Under the pieces are notes generated by a model. That model worked only from the letters and a program-made list of their open reading frames with translations, was not told where the DNA came from and made no database searches. Made by a program: the position numbers and the translations under genes. DNA of 64,000 bases from Brachynemurus nebulosus (Eukaryota > Arthropoda > Insecta > Neuroptera > Myrmeleontidae), in NCBI GenBank assembly GCA_035578155.1, contig JAPWDM010000070.1, positions 20,001 through 84,000 of the forward strand, read 5' to 3'. Shown here one piece after another: positions 21,778-32,876 of the stretch. Each line of letters begins with the position of its first letter. Position 1 is the first letter of the stretch.

Positions 21778-22330
21778 TACCTATTATACAGAATAAAATA
21801 ACCACATATTATACACTACTCGTGAAAAGTTTGAAATATAATAAAACGGCATGAGAACTATGGGATACATTTTATGTTATACATGTACTTAAACATTCTA
21901 AAAACCTTGTTGCGGTTTTTTGAACTATTTAACGAAAAAGCCCATTGAATAAATTTCCTAGAAGTTGTGTTTTCTTTTCAAGCTGGTCATCTACAAATTT
22001 AGAGATGTGATTAAACACGAAACATTCACTTGTATGCATAAGTTGAGCATTGTGAGACTTATGCATACGAGTGAAGATGTTTTGAAGCTAATAATTCACT
22101 AGGGATCGGATCGGAAATTTTTAATTAAAACGAGCCTGGTAAAAATTTTAAGTTTGATTAGCCAACAAAAGATATTTTGTATGGTTAATTCTATTTATAG
22201 AGCAACAAAAAACGTCTTCAAATTTTTATAAAGAAATAATATTTCACACATACCTAGGTTTACTATATAGAACAAGTTAATTTTTTTACTAATGCAATGA
22301 ATATGGTTGCTTTTTTGAGATAATTCTCAA
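21778..22330. other. AT-rich spacer with a perfect-loop hairpin
   Basis: CACTTGTATGCATAAGT (from about 22028) and ACTTATGCATACGAGTG (from about 22059) form a ~20-bp stem with a 13-base loop. No gene seen. Confidence 0.45.
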
Positions 22331-22607
22331 TCCTTACCCTTAATAATATTATAAGTGTGGAAGTGAGTTTGTTTATTTGTTTGCTTGTTTGTTTGTCTTG
22401 GTTTCACGCCTAAACAGCTTAATCAATCGACTTAGAACTTTGCACATAGGTAGCGTGAGAAGCAGAGATGGCTATAAGCTACTTTTTCCCCCCGGGAAAA
22501 TATTATATTTCAGTAGGAAAGTTTCAGTAGTGACAGAATGTAACTACGTATTAACATGTTTTCTTGGTTTCAAACATCAAGCGTGCGAAGCCGCGGGTAA
22601 ATGCTAG
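22331..22607 (+). mobile_element. Short non-autonomous Helitron (HINE-like)
   Basis: Starts TCCTTACCCTTAATAATATT and ends GCCGCGGGTAAATGCTAG, flanked by A (22330) and T (22608). This gives the 5'-TC...CTAG-3' in an A|T site that defines Helitrons, with the short GC-rich motif GCGAAGCCGCGGG before the end. The interior (TTTCACGCCTAAACAGC, CCCGGGAAAATATTATATTT) is the type common in insect Helitron-derived repeats. 277 bp; a 76-codon frame inside is incidental. Confidence 0.8.
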
Positions 22608-23000
22608 TGCTTCATGATACCAGAATTCTAAGTTAGTAATTCTTATTATTAAAGCCATATGGAAAAGAAGCATTGCGGTTAACTGCAATTTTATATTATC
22701 AAAAATGTCCTTTCATTTCACATGCAAATTTACTTAATAAACAGTAGATACATTTTTCCTAAAATTTGGTTAGATCCATTTCTTTGAACTTAAAGAAATG
22801 TATCGATTTACCTTAATTGTAAAACGGCCCATTTAAAATGTTATTCATCCGTGAATATAAATCTGTAGCAAGGATTAAATAAAAATAGGTATATAATCAG
22901 TGAGTCATAATTTGTCGACGAAAGGTCATAGCGCTGCACCTAGAACAAAAAATCAAAGTTTTTCTTAAAAAATACAGTCTTAAATCCAGGGAATGTTTGA

Positions 23001-23037
<37 letters not shown>

Positions 23038-24243
23038 AATTGCTTTTTCACAAATCGGCGTCGCTTTAAAGAAAAAAACTTTTTCGAAAACCATTCAAAA
23101 CTCTGTAACCAATCGGAGGAATCCTAGGTACAATGTTCGTCAGAGAAATTCATCATTTTAAACTACGGTTAAAGTTTGAAATCGACCAGATAAAAATTGA
23201 AAGAATAAGAGATATACAAGTGTGAAAAGTATGGTTTTGGAAAACATGTTTTTATATTTTTGGATAATTTAGAAAATGTTTAGATTAATAAAAAAAAATA
23301 TTTGTAATTTTATCAGATGTTGTTCGCAAAATTGTCAGAAGTCGGTAATTTATTAGGCAAAATATGTACTCTTCTGTTTAATTATTTAGTGTTTTAATAT
23401 AGAGAAAATCTTTAAATTTTAAAAAAAGTTAAATAATGGTTTTTACATTCATAAATTAGGTATATTTTAAAAAAAATAATCTGTTTAACTATTTTATCAT
23501 TTTTTTTTTGTGTTTCATAAAAATTCTTCTCTAGGTTAAAAATTCAGATCAGTATCTTGGAAATATTTTTATTTTTATAATTTAAATGTCATAGAATTTT
23601 TGAATAATTTTACGGCAGAGTAGATAAACACGTTTTATATGAAAAATAAAATATATATCGGAAATTCTTAAGTAATAAAAAATATTACATAAATATAAAT
23701 TTGACAATAAATTTTATTTACGTAGGTAGAATCAGTCTGTTATCATATAAGTTATACATAAACAATATAACTAAATACCTGTTCTCTAATACATTGTACT
23801 TTATAAAACTAGAATTAATTGTTAAATTTATATAATTTGCATATCAGTTTTTTTTCTTCACAGGCAATAAAAATTAATTAGACGTTTGGTTTTTGTTACA
23901 TACAGTGACATCTACACACATAGTTCGCGGAATTTCGTTAACAGTTTAAAATATCTTCATTAAATATATGAATTTCACGATTATAATTTATCAAAATAAT
24001 AGAAAAGAATAATTAGTGTATACAAGCCTGCAAAAGTATTACTTTTACAATTTACAATTAGATAAATCTTATTTTACGGTTAAGTTTTATTTCTGGATGG
24101 TCCGCAGATGAAAGGTAAAAATTATTTTAACACGTGTCATCCAAAAGATTATCCATCTTTGATATAGTGTATGATTCAATATTTATGTGTAATTTTGTTC
24201 TAAGAATAAGTTCTATACTAACATAGCTTTACTCTATGTGCTA
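22608..24243. other. AT-rich sequence, no gene; (T)31 at 23003-23033
   Basis: Very AT-rich with many homopolymer runs. No frame above 60 codons looks coding and no element ends were found. Confidence 0.45.
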
Positions 24244-24313
24244 CCGTAGACAGGATCGAATCGGGACAGGCGAGTGAATAGGGACAAAACAAAAAAGCTG
24301 TTATTCATGAGCC

Positions 24314-24353
<40 letters not shown>

Positions 24354-25655
24354 AGACGTAAATGTGAACATAATATGTATATCATCTTATCTTTAGACTA
24401 TAGTAAAATAATTATTCTTTCGGGTAACGATAGTGACTAAGCTTGAAGTTGGATAAAAAATTCAAAATCAGTTTAGACTGACGTCTTCAAACAGTGCTAT
24501 TTTTTGTTTTTTAAAACTTTATCTAAAAACTATTTATTTTGGTGCTCTTATGAATAAATTGTTGTTTAATCGATAATTTAGTTATTTTGAAACATATTTG
24601 AAAAAAGAAGATTGTAAACTTCAGTGGCGTAGCGAGGAGGTGCAAGGGGTACTATCATGACCCGGGTGTCACTTTGAGAGAAGCGCCAAAAGCTAATAAG
24701 AGGAGCGTTACAAGCTAATATAGGAGGGACGCTCCTTTACTTACTTACATTAAAATTTTTTGTTGTGGGTGCAATTAGAATTTCGCTACGTGAAAGTGTA
24801 GGAAAATTATGAAATTACTTTCAGCTTATAACTTCAAATATATAAACACACAAGCAAATCACTAGCAAGAAAAGGTTGTTAAGGCAACTTTTAGGGAAAA
24901 ACTTAAAATATTACGAGAAAGAAACTTAAAGGGGTGCGCAAATAAAGTGTCACGCACCGGACGCCAGTTATGTTCGCTACGCCTCTGGCAAACTTATAGT
25001 TGTTTTTGTTATTTTTAAGAGGAAATAATGAGGACTTGACATGTGGGCTAAATTGGAGGTTAATAGGGACGGAAAAGGTGTGAATAGGGACAGTATATTG
25101 GTTAATAGAGACGTTGTATCAAGTATAAAGGGACAAGGAATATAGAACAGAGCACTTTCAAACTTATCAAGTCATTCAATATTTTTATAAATACTTTAGA
25201 AACTTTATTTAGATCTTACGTTTATTTCTACAAAGAAATCATGGATTATTATTTCTTTTTTGGATATATAAATACAAGACATTCAAAATTATGTTATATT
25301 TTAATTTCAATTTTAGTCGGTCCTACGGGTCGTGCCAGGGCCAGACTAACCCGAACTGTCGCCTTAGGCACCGTGAAAAATGCCGCCACCAATTTTTGCT
25401 GAAATACTGTAACTGGTTAGTCCCCATTCACTCTTTTAACGTCTCTTTTGACCCCAGTTTTTCATAGAGTATAAATTATATGATTTTTGTTATGTTTTCA
25501 AAAACCATCGATATTTTCAAAATTTTTTGGATACTGTGATAAGGTGATCATCCTCGTGTAAATTTTTAATATATTAAAGTTTAAGTACCCATAAAATAAA
25601 TACAAAAAAATACGGTGTGAAGTCTGAATTCGTGCCTCTTCATCCCTGTCTACGA
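24244..25655. mobile_element. TIR element with iterated word GAATAGGGACA, carrying a nested hAT
   Basis: Left end CCGTAGACAGGATCGAATCG; right end inverted TCGTAGACAGGGATGAAGAG; TA at 24242-24243 and 25656-25657. The words (G/T)AATAGGGACA occur at 24260, 24277, 25061, 25082, 25103 (TTAATAGAGAC), 25125 (AAAGGGACAAG) and inverted near 25415. A 366-bp hAT-like element is nested at 24622-24987 and there is an (A)32 run at 24320-24351. Non-coding. Confidence 0.68.
24622..24987. mobile_element. hAT-like non-autonomous element nested in 24244-25655
   Basis: Ends CAGTGGCGTAGCGAGG and, inverted, CAGAGGCGTAGCGAAC, flanked by 8-bp duplications GTAAACTT (24614-24621) and GCAAACTT (24988-24995), 7 of 8 identical. 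8-bp target duplications and CAG-type ends are hAT hallmarks. It is younger than its host element. Confidence 0.82.
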
Positions 25656-26034
25656 TATATCTTGGTATATTTAGATGCATATCTATAGGGATTTGTATTA
25701 TTTTTTTATAAGAATTCTATATGAATATTAAAGCTATCGTTAATTTTATAGCTGGCCTCTTGGTAGTTAGCTAACTAGCTGTTGAATTTATGTTACTAGT
25801 AGTATTTATTTCCTTACACAGTTTTATGACAATACAAATAAGTGTTACACTGGCGATGCATAAATAAAGTGACTAGTTATGCAAAATACGTAATTAGAAA
25901 AATAGAAATTTAGATAAATGAAATTAGTAAATATTACCAGTTGTTAGAAATTTAGTAAGGCCATCAAACTATTGAAACCTAAAGTTAGTTTCACAAAAAT
26001 TTAGTTTTTACTCTTTCCACTGCTTTTATTAATA
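25656..26034. other. AT-rich spacer, nothing recognised
   Basis: No frame, repeat or element end seen. Confidence 0.4.
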
Positions 26035-26513
26035 GAGAGTTTTTGCAAAATACCGTAAGTTATCCGGTAACGCTATTGGTCACGTGACCATTACCGTATT
26101 CATATTTACCGTAAAATATCGTTTTAGGGTGTTTGCAACATTACCGTAAATGATTGTATGTTATTTTGACAGTGTATAGTATAATAGCTTTACTTTCTTT
26201 CATTTTTAAGTAAATTGTATGAATTTTTTCAAGGTAATACACTTTTTGAAAATTATTGCTTTTAAAAACATGGAAGAGCTACTAGAATTAAGAGCATTGG
26301 GTTTATTAAGATAAATTTATAAATTTACAAAATTATTCAAAATTACAGGTTAGATTTTACAGGTAGTTACTTACGGTATTCGAAAGGAAATTGCGTAAAA
26401 AAACTAGATTACCGTATTTGTGTTAACGTTAACGTTATTGTGGAGCATGCGCAATTACTCAAATTGTTAAAAGAGCGTTACCGTACAACTTACGGTATTT
26501 TGCAAAAATTCTC
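26035..26513. mobile_element. TIR element with iterated word TTACCGTAA (TA target)
   Basis: Left end GAGAGTTTTTGCAAAATACC, right end inverted GAGAATTTTTGCAAAATACC. The match continues through CGTAAGTT..CGGTAACGC (about 36 of 39). TA flanks at 26033-26034 and 26514-26515 (TAATA is also possible). Words (T)TACCGTAA/TTACGGTA occur about nine times inside in both orientations. 479 bp, non-coding. Confidence 0.85.
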
Positions 26514-26785
26514 TAATATTTTGTATATTTATTTATATTCGTGTTATACCTATTTTTTCACTTTTACCAAAAAAAAAAAATATTTTGGACAGATTTTTAC
26601 AGTGACAAAAATGGCACAAGCATTTCATTGGTCATTTCATTGTAGGTAAATATGATAAAAACGAAACAAAAATTCGTATTGGTAAATTTAACTGATTTCA
26701 GAACCATAGCAACAATGTATTAAAATAAATAATAATACGAATTATACTAATTTACTTACTTTATTTGTTAAATTATCTTACAGTA

Positions 26786-27005
26786 TTACACTTGAGTTTT
26801 ATATTTTTCTGAATAAATTTTTGTTTACTATAACTCAAATTTCTTGCCTAAAAGTAATTTAATTCGAAGAACTATCAACTAACAAAAATGCTTCAGCCTG
26901 GCTGTCGCATTTTTGTTAGTTGACAGTTCTAGTTAAATTACTAGGCAACAAATTTTCGTTAGACAAATCAATATTTATTCGAAAAAATACAAACCTCTAG
27001 TGTAA
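26786..27005. mobile_element. Foldback (long-palindrome) element
   Basis: The whole segment is a near-complete inverted repeat around ~26905: left TTACACTTGAG...GCCTAAAAGTAATTTAA...AACTAACAAAAATGC, right the inverted equivalents ending CTCTAGTGTAA. Arms ~105 bp with a ~12-bp loop. Non-coding. Confidence 0.7.
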
Positions 27006-27103
27006 AATTTTTTTACAATAAAACAATTATGCAAGCTACGCACGTACTGTGTTTCTTATAATTGTAGAGCTACAAGCGATAGAAGTAGAAACCAAGTTCA
27101 GTC

Positions 27104-27255
27104 GGTTTACAAAACGGTTAAACATTTAACGAGTCGCATTCAAGAATATCAATTATCATTACAGTTTGACGTAAATTAGTTCAGCGGTTTTATAAAACGG
27201 CTGAATGTTTTTAAACTGTTTACCAAAAAGTGACATTTTGTAAAACGACTAGGTA
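27104..27255. repeat. Possible small element with word GGTTTTACAAAACGGCT
   Basis: AGTCGGTTTACAAAACGG (27109), CGGTTTTATAAAACGGCTG (27183) and inverted AGTCGTTTTACAAAATG (27250) recur within 150 bp, an inverted-ends-plus-internal-copy layout like the larger iterated elements. Boundaries are uncertain. Confidence 0.35.
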
Positions 27256-27399
27256 TTCTGTAATTTAGTTAACTCTACGAGCCGGCGACGAGATATATCT
27301 ACATCTAATAACACTGTAACGAGACCATGTCTGTACATGGAATATTTTTTGAAAATTGTACTGGTATTGTAGATAGTTATCAATTTAGATATCAAAATA

Positions 27400-27660
27400 C
27401 CCCTGTCGCAGCATCTGCATAACATAGCGAATTTCCAATCATAAAAGTTACTTTTTTTCGAAAACCCGCTTACCTAGAATAATGGTTCAAAATGTATTTT
27501 CTGTGATTTTCTTGGTTCTTTACCACAATATAAGAAAAATTGGAAAAACTTTTAAATTTTGGCAAATTGTTTGCAAAAAAACTCATTTTTTTGAGGTTTT
27601 TGGAATTGGACGTGTCTGACTGGAGAACTCATACAAAATTTTTGGACTTCCAACGTTTTA
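27400..27660 (+). mobile_element. Left terminus of the CCCCTGTCGCAGCATC family
   Basis: Starts CCCCTGTCGCAGCATCTG right after TA (27398-27399). The following ~250 bp match, inverted, the ends at 36440-36698 and 51510-51834 (GGACGTGTCTGACTGGAGAACTCAT versus the same phrase inverted there). No right end found before 28475, so this copy is truncated. Confidence 0.6.
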
Positions 27661-27917
27661 TTGTTTTATTATATTTGCATCCCAAACTAGTATCTATCCT
27701 ATAAATATAACAAGTTTCATCCAAAATGAATTTTTCGGATATATAGGCACTTAAATTTTCGAAATTTCTAAATTAATTTAAAATAGAGTTAGTCTCCAGA
27801 AATTTTGTATTATGGTAAATTTAATGTAATAAATGACAAGTATATAAGTATAGTAATTATAAAGCATTCGCATAGAACAATAGTTTTAAGTATACATGCA
27901 CATAAGCAAAATAATTT

Positions 27918-28375
27918 TTGAATTTTCCTGAAGGAAGGAAATATTTTCCCGTAATAAAAAGTATCCTAAATGTTGACGCAGGTAATAAGTTATCACTACA
28001 CCAGATTTCATAAAAATCCGTTCAATAGTTTTCGCGTAATATGTGCACATGCTCAAAAAGTTTTTTTATTTTCCTCTGGGAATGAGCCACTTTCCCGAAA
28101 TAAAAAGTATCTGAGATGCGGACTCAGGTAATAAGTTATCACCACACCAAATTGCATCAAAATCCGTTCAATAGTTTTTGCGTACTGTATGCACATGCTC
28201 AACATGGTTTTTCCATTTTCCCGTGGGAATGAGACATTTTCTCGAAGTAGAAAGTATCTTAGATGTTGATCCGGGTAATAAGTTGTCGGCACACCAAATT
28301 TCATTAAAATCCATCCAGTAGTTTTTGTGTGATGCGTGAACAGACGAACAGACAGACAGACAGACAGACAAAAAT
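27918..28375. repeat. Three tandem ~140-bp units
   Basis: Units begin at about 27918, 28055 and 28201. Each has a TTCC(C/T)...GGGAATGA box, AATAAAAAGTATCT, GGTAATAAGTTATC, ACACCAAATTTCAT, AAAATCCGTTCAATAGTTTT and a CACATGCTC link. The last ends in (GACA)n at 28350-28370. The phrases are of the type scattered in many insect repeats. Overlapping frames on - (28053-28304, 28168-28371) are by-products. Confidence 0.65.
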
Positions 28376-28475
28376 TTAAAAAATCGCTGTTTTGATATCT
28401 ACATCGATAATTATTTACAGTATCTGCACAATTTTTAAAAAATATTCCCTATACAGAAACGATCTCGTTACATTT

Positions 28476-29705
28476 GTATTATATGTATAGATTACCTATT
28501 AATGGCTCTTTATTTAAAATATTAATTTTTTTTTAAAATAAATCGCCCCCTGTTCTAGGAAATATATATTTTTTAAATTTTTATAAAATTTCTTATGAAA
28601 GTGAGCTTCTTAGACAATTTTATTTTGTATTAATGTATTTTATTTTGTATTAATGTGAAACATGAACATTTAAATGTTGGCAATTTCTGTATTGTGGCGT
28701 TATCTATCTAGCGCGTTAGTTAACTACTTTATTTAAAAGTTCGAATAAAATTCCAGTCATTTTAATTTTTAATTGTTCAATAACTTCAGTACCTTCAGTA
28801 TCATAAAAGCAAGCAAAATAATATGACAATTTATTTATGTAGATACATATATGATGGAAAGTTAAGAAAAGAAAATGTTTTTTTGGAAGTTCGTGTTTAA
28901 GGTAAAATCGAAAAAACTTGGAAAATTTAATTAGTAATTAATTTTTTTTAAATATTTTTAGGTTTGGTTGTAAATGAATCTACTGTTGATCTTTTAATAT
29001 GATACTGAACTATTCATGATTTAAAATGAAAAATTGTGTACTTATTAGATGATGAAAATAAAAAGTAGTAGTTTGAAAAACCGAAACAAATCGACCGACG
29101 TCTTGAAAAAGTCTGTCGGGACACCGGAGCAACGGAGCTAGAACCGTGACAAATCCGGGAAAACCAAGACGTATGGACACTCTACACGGATTGTGAATGT
29201 TATAAACTTTAAGTTTTGATTTTTAAGCACATTATGAGTGAAATTGAAAATTAAGAACGTGTGAAATTTGACATTTTAGTTAAAGTGCATATAAAATATA
29301 ATACCTACATGTTTTTATAAAAATGCAAATATAAATAAATGTTTTCTGTTTTTTTTTTTTTTTTTTTTATTTTAATTGTTATTAATTATTTGGCTTTTTT
29401 AATAATTTAGAATTTTTCTGTCAAATGAATAAATTCTGAAAATATGAAATTATGACATAATTTCAGTAAAAGTGAAAATGAAATTTTTCACCCACACTTT
29501 TGTAGTGTCAATGTACATCACTGGATCCCAATTTTCAAATGGATAGATAATTTCAGTAGCGTAGAAACTAATTATTAAAAAATTGCAAACCAAATGTGTT
29601 TATATGATAATACGTACTTATAAAATTTATATACGTGTTCTTCCGAAAATCGTAAATACCTAATTAACTTTCTCTCGATGAAGTTGGATTGACAAACATT
29701 TACAT
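28476..29705. other. AT-rich sequence, no gene
   Basis: No element ends found; a T run lies near 29352-29369. No convincing frame. Confidence 0.45.
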
Positions 29706-29810
29706 TAGGGATGTTATGGATATTCGTAACCGTAACTAAAACTACCGATATCCGAAATAATTAAATATCCGAAACCGAAAGCGTATACGAAAATGAAAGT
29801 TTATAAGTCT
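29706..29810. repeat. Fragment rich in iterated CCGATATCCGAAA words
   Basis: TAGGGATGTTATGGATATTC is followed by repeated CCGTAACT, CCGATATCCGAAA, ATATCCGAAACCGAAA. It looks like one end of a TIR element with iterated words; the other end is not visible. Confidence 0.35.
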
Positions 29811-30566
29811 AGTAAGTACTTAACACATTAAATATTTCAGTCCCTTTTTGACAATCTTGCCAGAACTTAAACACTTTTTTAAATATTTTTATTGTTAAAA
29901 TCGAAACGTTATTTTGAAGCCGGTTAAAATTAATATATTTTACATTAAAATGTGTGGTCAATACAATCACCCGCTAGTTAATTATCGCTAGATTTGATGC
30001 TAGAAAATTGAGAAAAAACAGGTTATAGAGATTTTTTTTTATTTAGATTTTATTTGTAATGATTGAATTACAAAATTCAAAAGGATGTTAAAAAATGTGT
30101 GTATTCACTATGAGCTTTTGCCTGTAGTAAATCCAGCTGCTCAAAATCGGTTCCAATATATCAGTTGGTCAGGACGGCATTTGTACATAATTTTAATATT
30201 TTCTTTAAGAAATAGTATTTTTTTTTTAAATACTTGTTTGATTTTTTCAAGGCGAGTACTTTTTACGATGTGTGTTTACCAAATTCTACAAAATAATTAA
30301 AAAAAAAAAACATTGTAACCCTACTATTTTGAAATTTTCAAAAAAATATCATGAAAATTACCTCATATATGCTTTTTCTGAGTTAATTATTGAAAAATAT
30401 TCTATTTTCCGAGATTTTTAAGGTAAAACGAGCAGATGTATGGTTTTTGTTAAACAAATTTCAGATCTTTAATACATTTTTTCCTTAAAAAAATAAATAT
30501 TTAATATTTTAAAAAATGTATGATACAACTTGTCAAAACTTAAAATTATTTGTTTTGTTGTCAAAA

Positions 30567-32611
30567 GAAAAAAACGCCGTGAGCAGCGGGGCCCCATCAC
30601 GGTAGTCGAATTTCCCCCTTCATCTTCGGTATTGAATGTTTACAAGCGAAATGTGATTGAAAGTCTACAACCGAATTGTCATTTTGTTGGTTTCAAAACT
30701 GGTGATGAGTGTTCGGCTGATCGAGGCTTTAAAAAAAGGTTTTAAGTATTTAAGGGCTGTATCTCAGTAAATTTCAATTTTGTGCCGAAAACAGGTAGCA
30801 GAAAAAAAACCAACACAATTCGTACGAGGGCATTCCTGCCCATGTTTATCCGCTAATTGCCTTTATGTTTTAGTTTTAAATATTAAAAAAGGACCTTAAA
30901 TAGTAAACTGGAAGGCCTTTATAAAGATATTTTTTCTTTCAAAAAAAAAAAAAAATAAATAAATAAAAAATAAAAAAAATAAAAAATTATTTCTTCGGTA
31001 TTGAGTGACTACAAGCGAAATATAATTGAAAGTCCACAAGCGATTTGTAATTTTGGTGGTTTCAAAACTGATAATGAGTGTCCGGTTGATCGGGGCTTTA
31101 TAAAAAGATTTTAAGTTTTTAAGGGCTGAATCTCAGTAAATTTCAATTTTGTGCCGATAGAAGTTAACAGGGAAAAAGCCAACACAATTCGTACGAGGGC
31201 ATTTCTATCCATGCTTATCCGCCAATTGCCTTTGTGTTTTACTTTTAAATATTAAAAAAGGAACTTAAATAGTAAACTGGAAGGCTTTTATGAAGATATT
31301 TTTTCTTTCCAAAATAATCCAAAATTTCTATTTTATAAATAATAAAAATCAAAAATTCCTAAATAATAATTAAATAAATAAATAAACAGTGACTTTAATA
31401 ACATTTGCAAATTACTTAATATGTATGTATTTCATTTGTTAAAAAATTGTATTCACTTTTTTTTAAATTTTTTAAAATTACTATTCGCCTACTTGTATTT
31501 ACAATAAAAGTAATGCATTTAAAACACATTTAACAATAGCATTCAATTCCGATGTAAAAATGGAAGAAGTGGGGGGAAAAGTAATGTGGACTCCCTAAAA
31601 GGTACTAGCTGGATACTAACTGAATACACGTACAAAATTTCAGTCCTCTAGGTTTCCTTATGGAGTCTCTAGACGTGTTAGAAAACAAGCAAAAAAATTA
31701 AGGAAATATTGGCCTAAAAATCGTGGGGGTAAGGGTTAAAAGTTGAAACCTCCAAAAAACAGTGTCTGGCTATTAGCTTAACCTGTACACCAAATTTCAG
31801 CCCTCTAGGTTTATTTGGGGAGATTTTGACCCGAACGAAACTGTTAAAAAACAAGAAAAATCATGTTCTTTTGGGTATAAAAATGGTGGGGGTAGGGGTT
31901 AAAAGTCGAGACCCCCAAAAGGCACCCCCTTGATACTAACTCAATCCGAATACAAAATTTCAGCCCTCTAGGTTTATTCGGGTGACCTGTGCGAGTGGTA
32001 CAAACTTCGAAAACGTCGAAAATGCATGAAATTGTAGCTTAAAAATGAGGGGGGTGGGGGTAAAATATTAAAACCTCCAAAAAGCACAACCTAGGTACGA
32101 GCTTTATCAACACACCAAATTTCAACCCTCTACGTTAATTCTGGGGGGCTGGGGGCCTGTTAGATCCAGCGAAAATCGTTTTTTCCCCCCTCTACTCCCA
32201 CCATATCATCCTAGGAAGCTGAATTTTGGATATGTTGTAGATAATTGACCGAAACATTATTTAAAACCGATTTGGGAAAGTTTTATTGCTTTTCCGCCCC
32301 CCACCACCCCCTTAAAGGTCGGGTCCGAAAAAAAATTTGCCCAAAATTTGACCCCACTTTGATAGTATTGTTGTGCATCGGAATAAGCCCCACTTACCAA
32401 ATTTCATTTCTTAACTTCCATAGGGGGGCCCTACACATATTAAAAGGTTGCGGGAAAATATATATATATATATATATATATCAGACATCTTTTTTTTTTA
32501 CATAATCGTGTTCTACGGGTCCGAAAACGGATAGCGCCCCTGGTCTCGCCTCTCGCAGCTCTTATCGTATAGACTGTATAAGTCTAATTTTTCGGAGAAA
32601 ATTCGACTAAA
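30567..32611 (+). repeat. Left arm of a ~3.8-kb inverted repeat
   Basis: From GCCGTGAGCAGCGGGGCCCC to TTCTCCGAAAAAT-type sequence before the loop. It carries a tandem duplication of ~380 bp (30620-30960 and 30993-31320, shared TCTCAGTAAATTTCAATTTTG) that the right arm lacks. The remainder is built of diverged ~155-bp units marked by CCTAGAGGGCTGAAATTT and CCCCCACCATTTTTA-like strings (inverted here). It includes a short (TA)n at 32459-32481. An 86-codon frame is a by-product and recurs in the other arm. Confidence 0.82.
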
Positions 32612-32716
32612 AAAAACTGAATGTGCAAATTTATTTACCACTAAAATGATGGGTTTATACATATAATTATAACGTAGTATTGTCATTTGGATAGAAAATT
32701 ACGTAAAAATATTATT
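32612..32716. other. Loop between the inverted arms
   Basis: About 105 bp of unique AT-rich sequence between TTCGACTAA and TTAGTCGAA. Confidence 0.75.
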
Positions 32717-32839
32717 AGTCGAATTTTCTCCGAAAAATTAGACTTATACAGTCTATACGATAAGAGCTGCGAGAGGCGAGACCAGGGGCGCTATCCGTTT
32801 TCGGACCCGTAGAACACGATTATGTAAAAAAAAAAGATG

Positions 32840-32876
<37 letters not shown>

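Larger units (their letters stand above)
27316..28475. mobile_element. Composite element with ~80-bp inverted ends
   Basis: Left GTAACGAGACCATGTCTGTA through TAGATATCAAAA (27316-27397); right the diverged inverted copy from TTTTGATATCTACATCG to GATCTCGTTAC (about 28392-28472). Inside, from 27400, is the left terminus of the CCCCTGTCGCAGCATC family, followed by a tandem repeat. No transposase frame. Confidence 0.55.
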
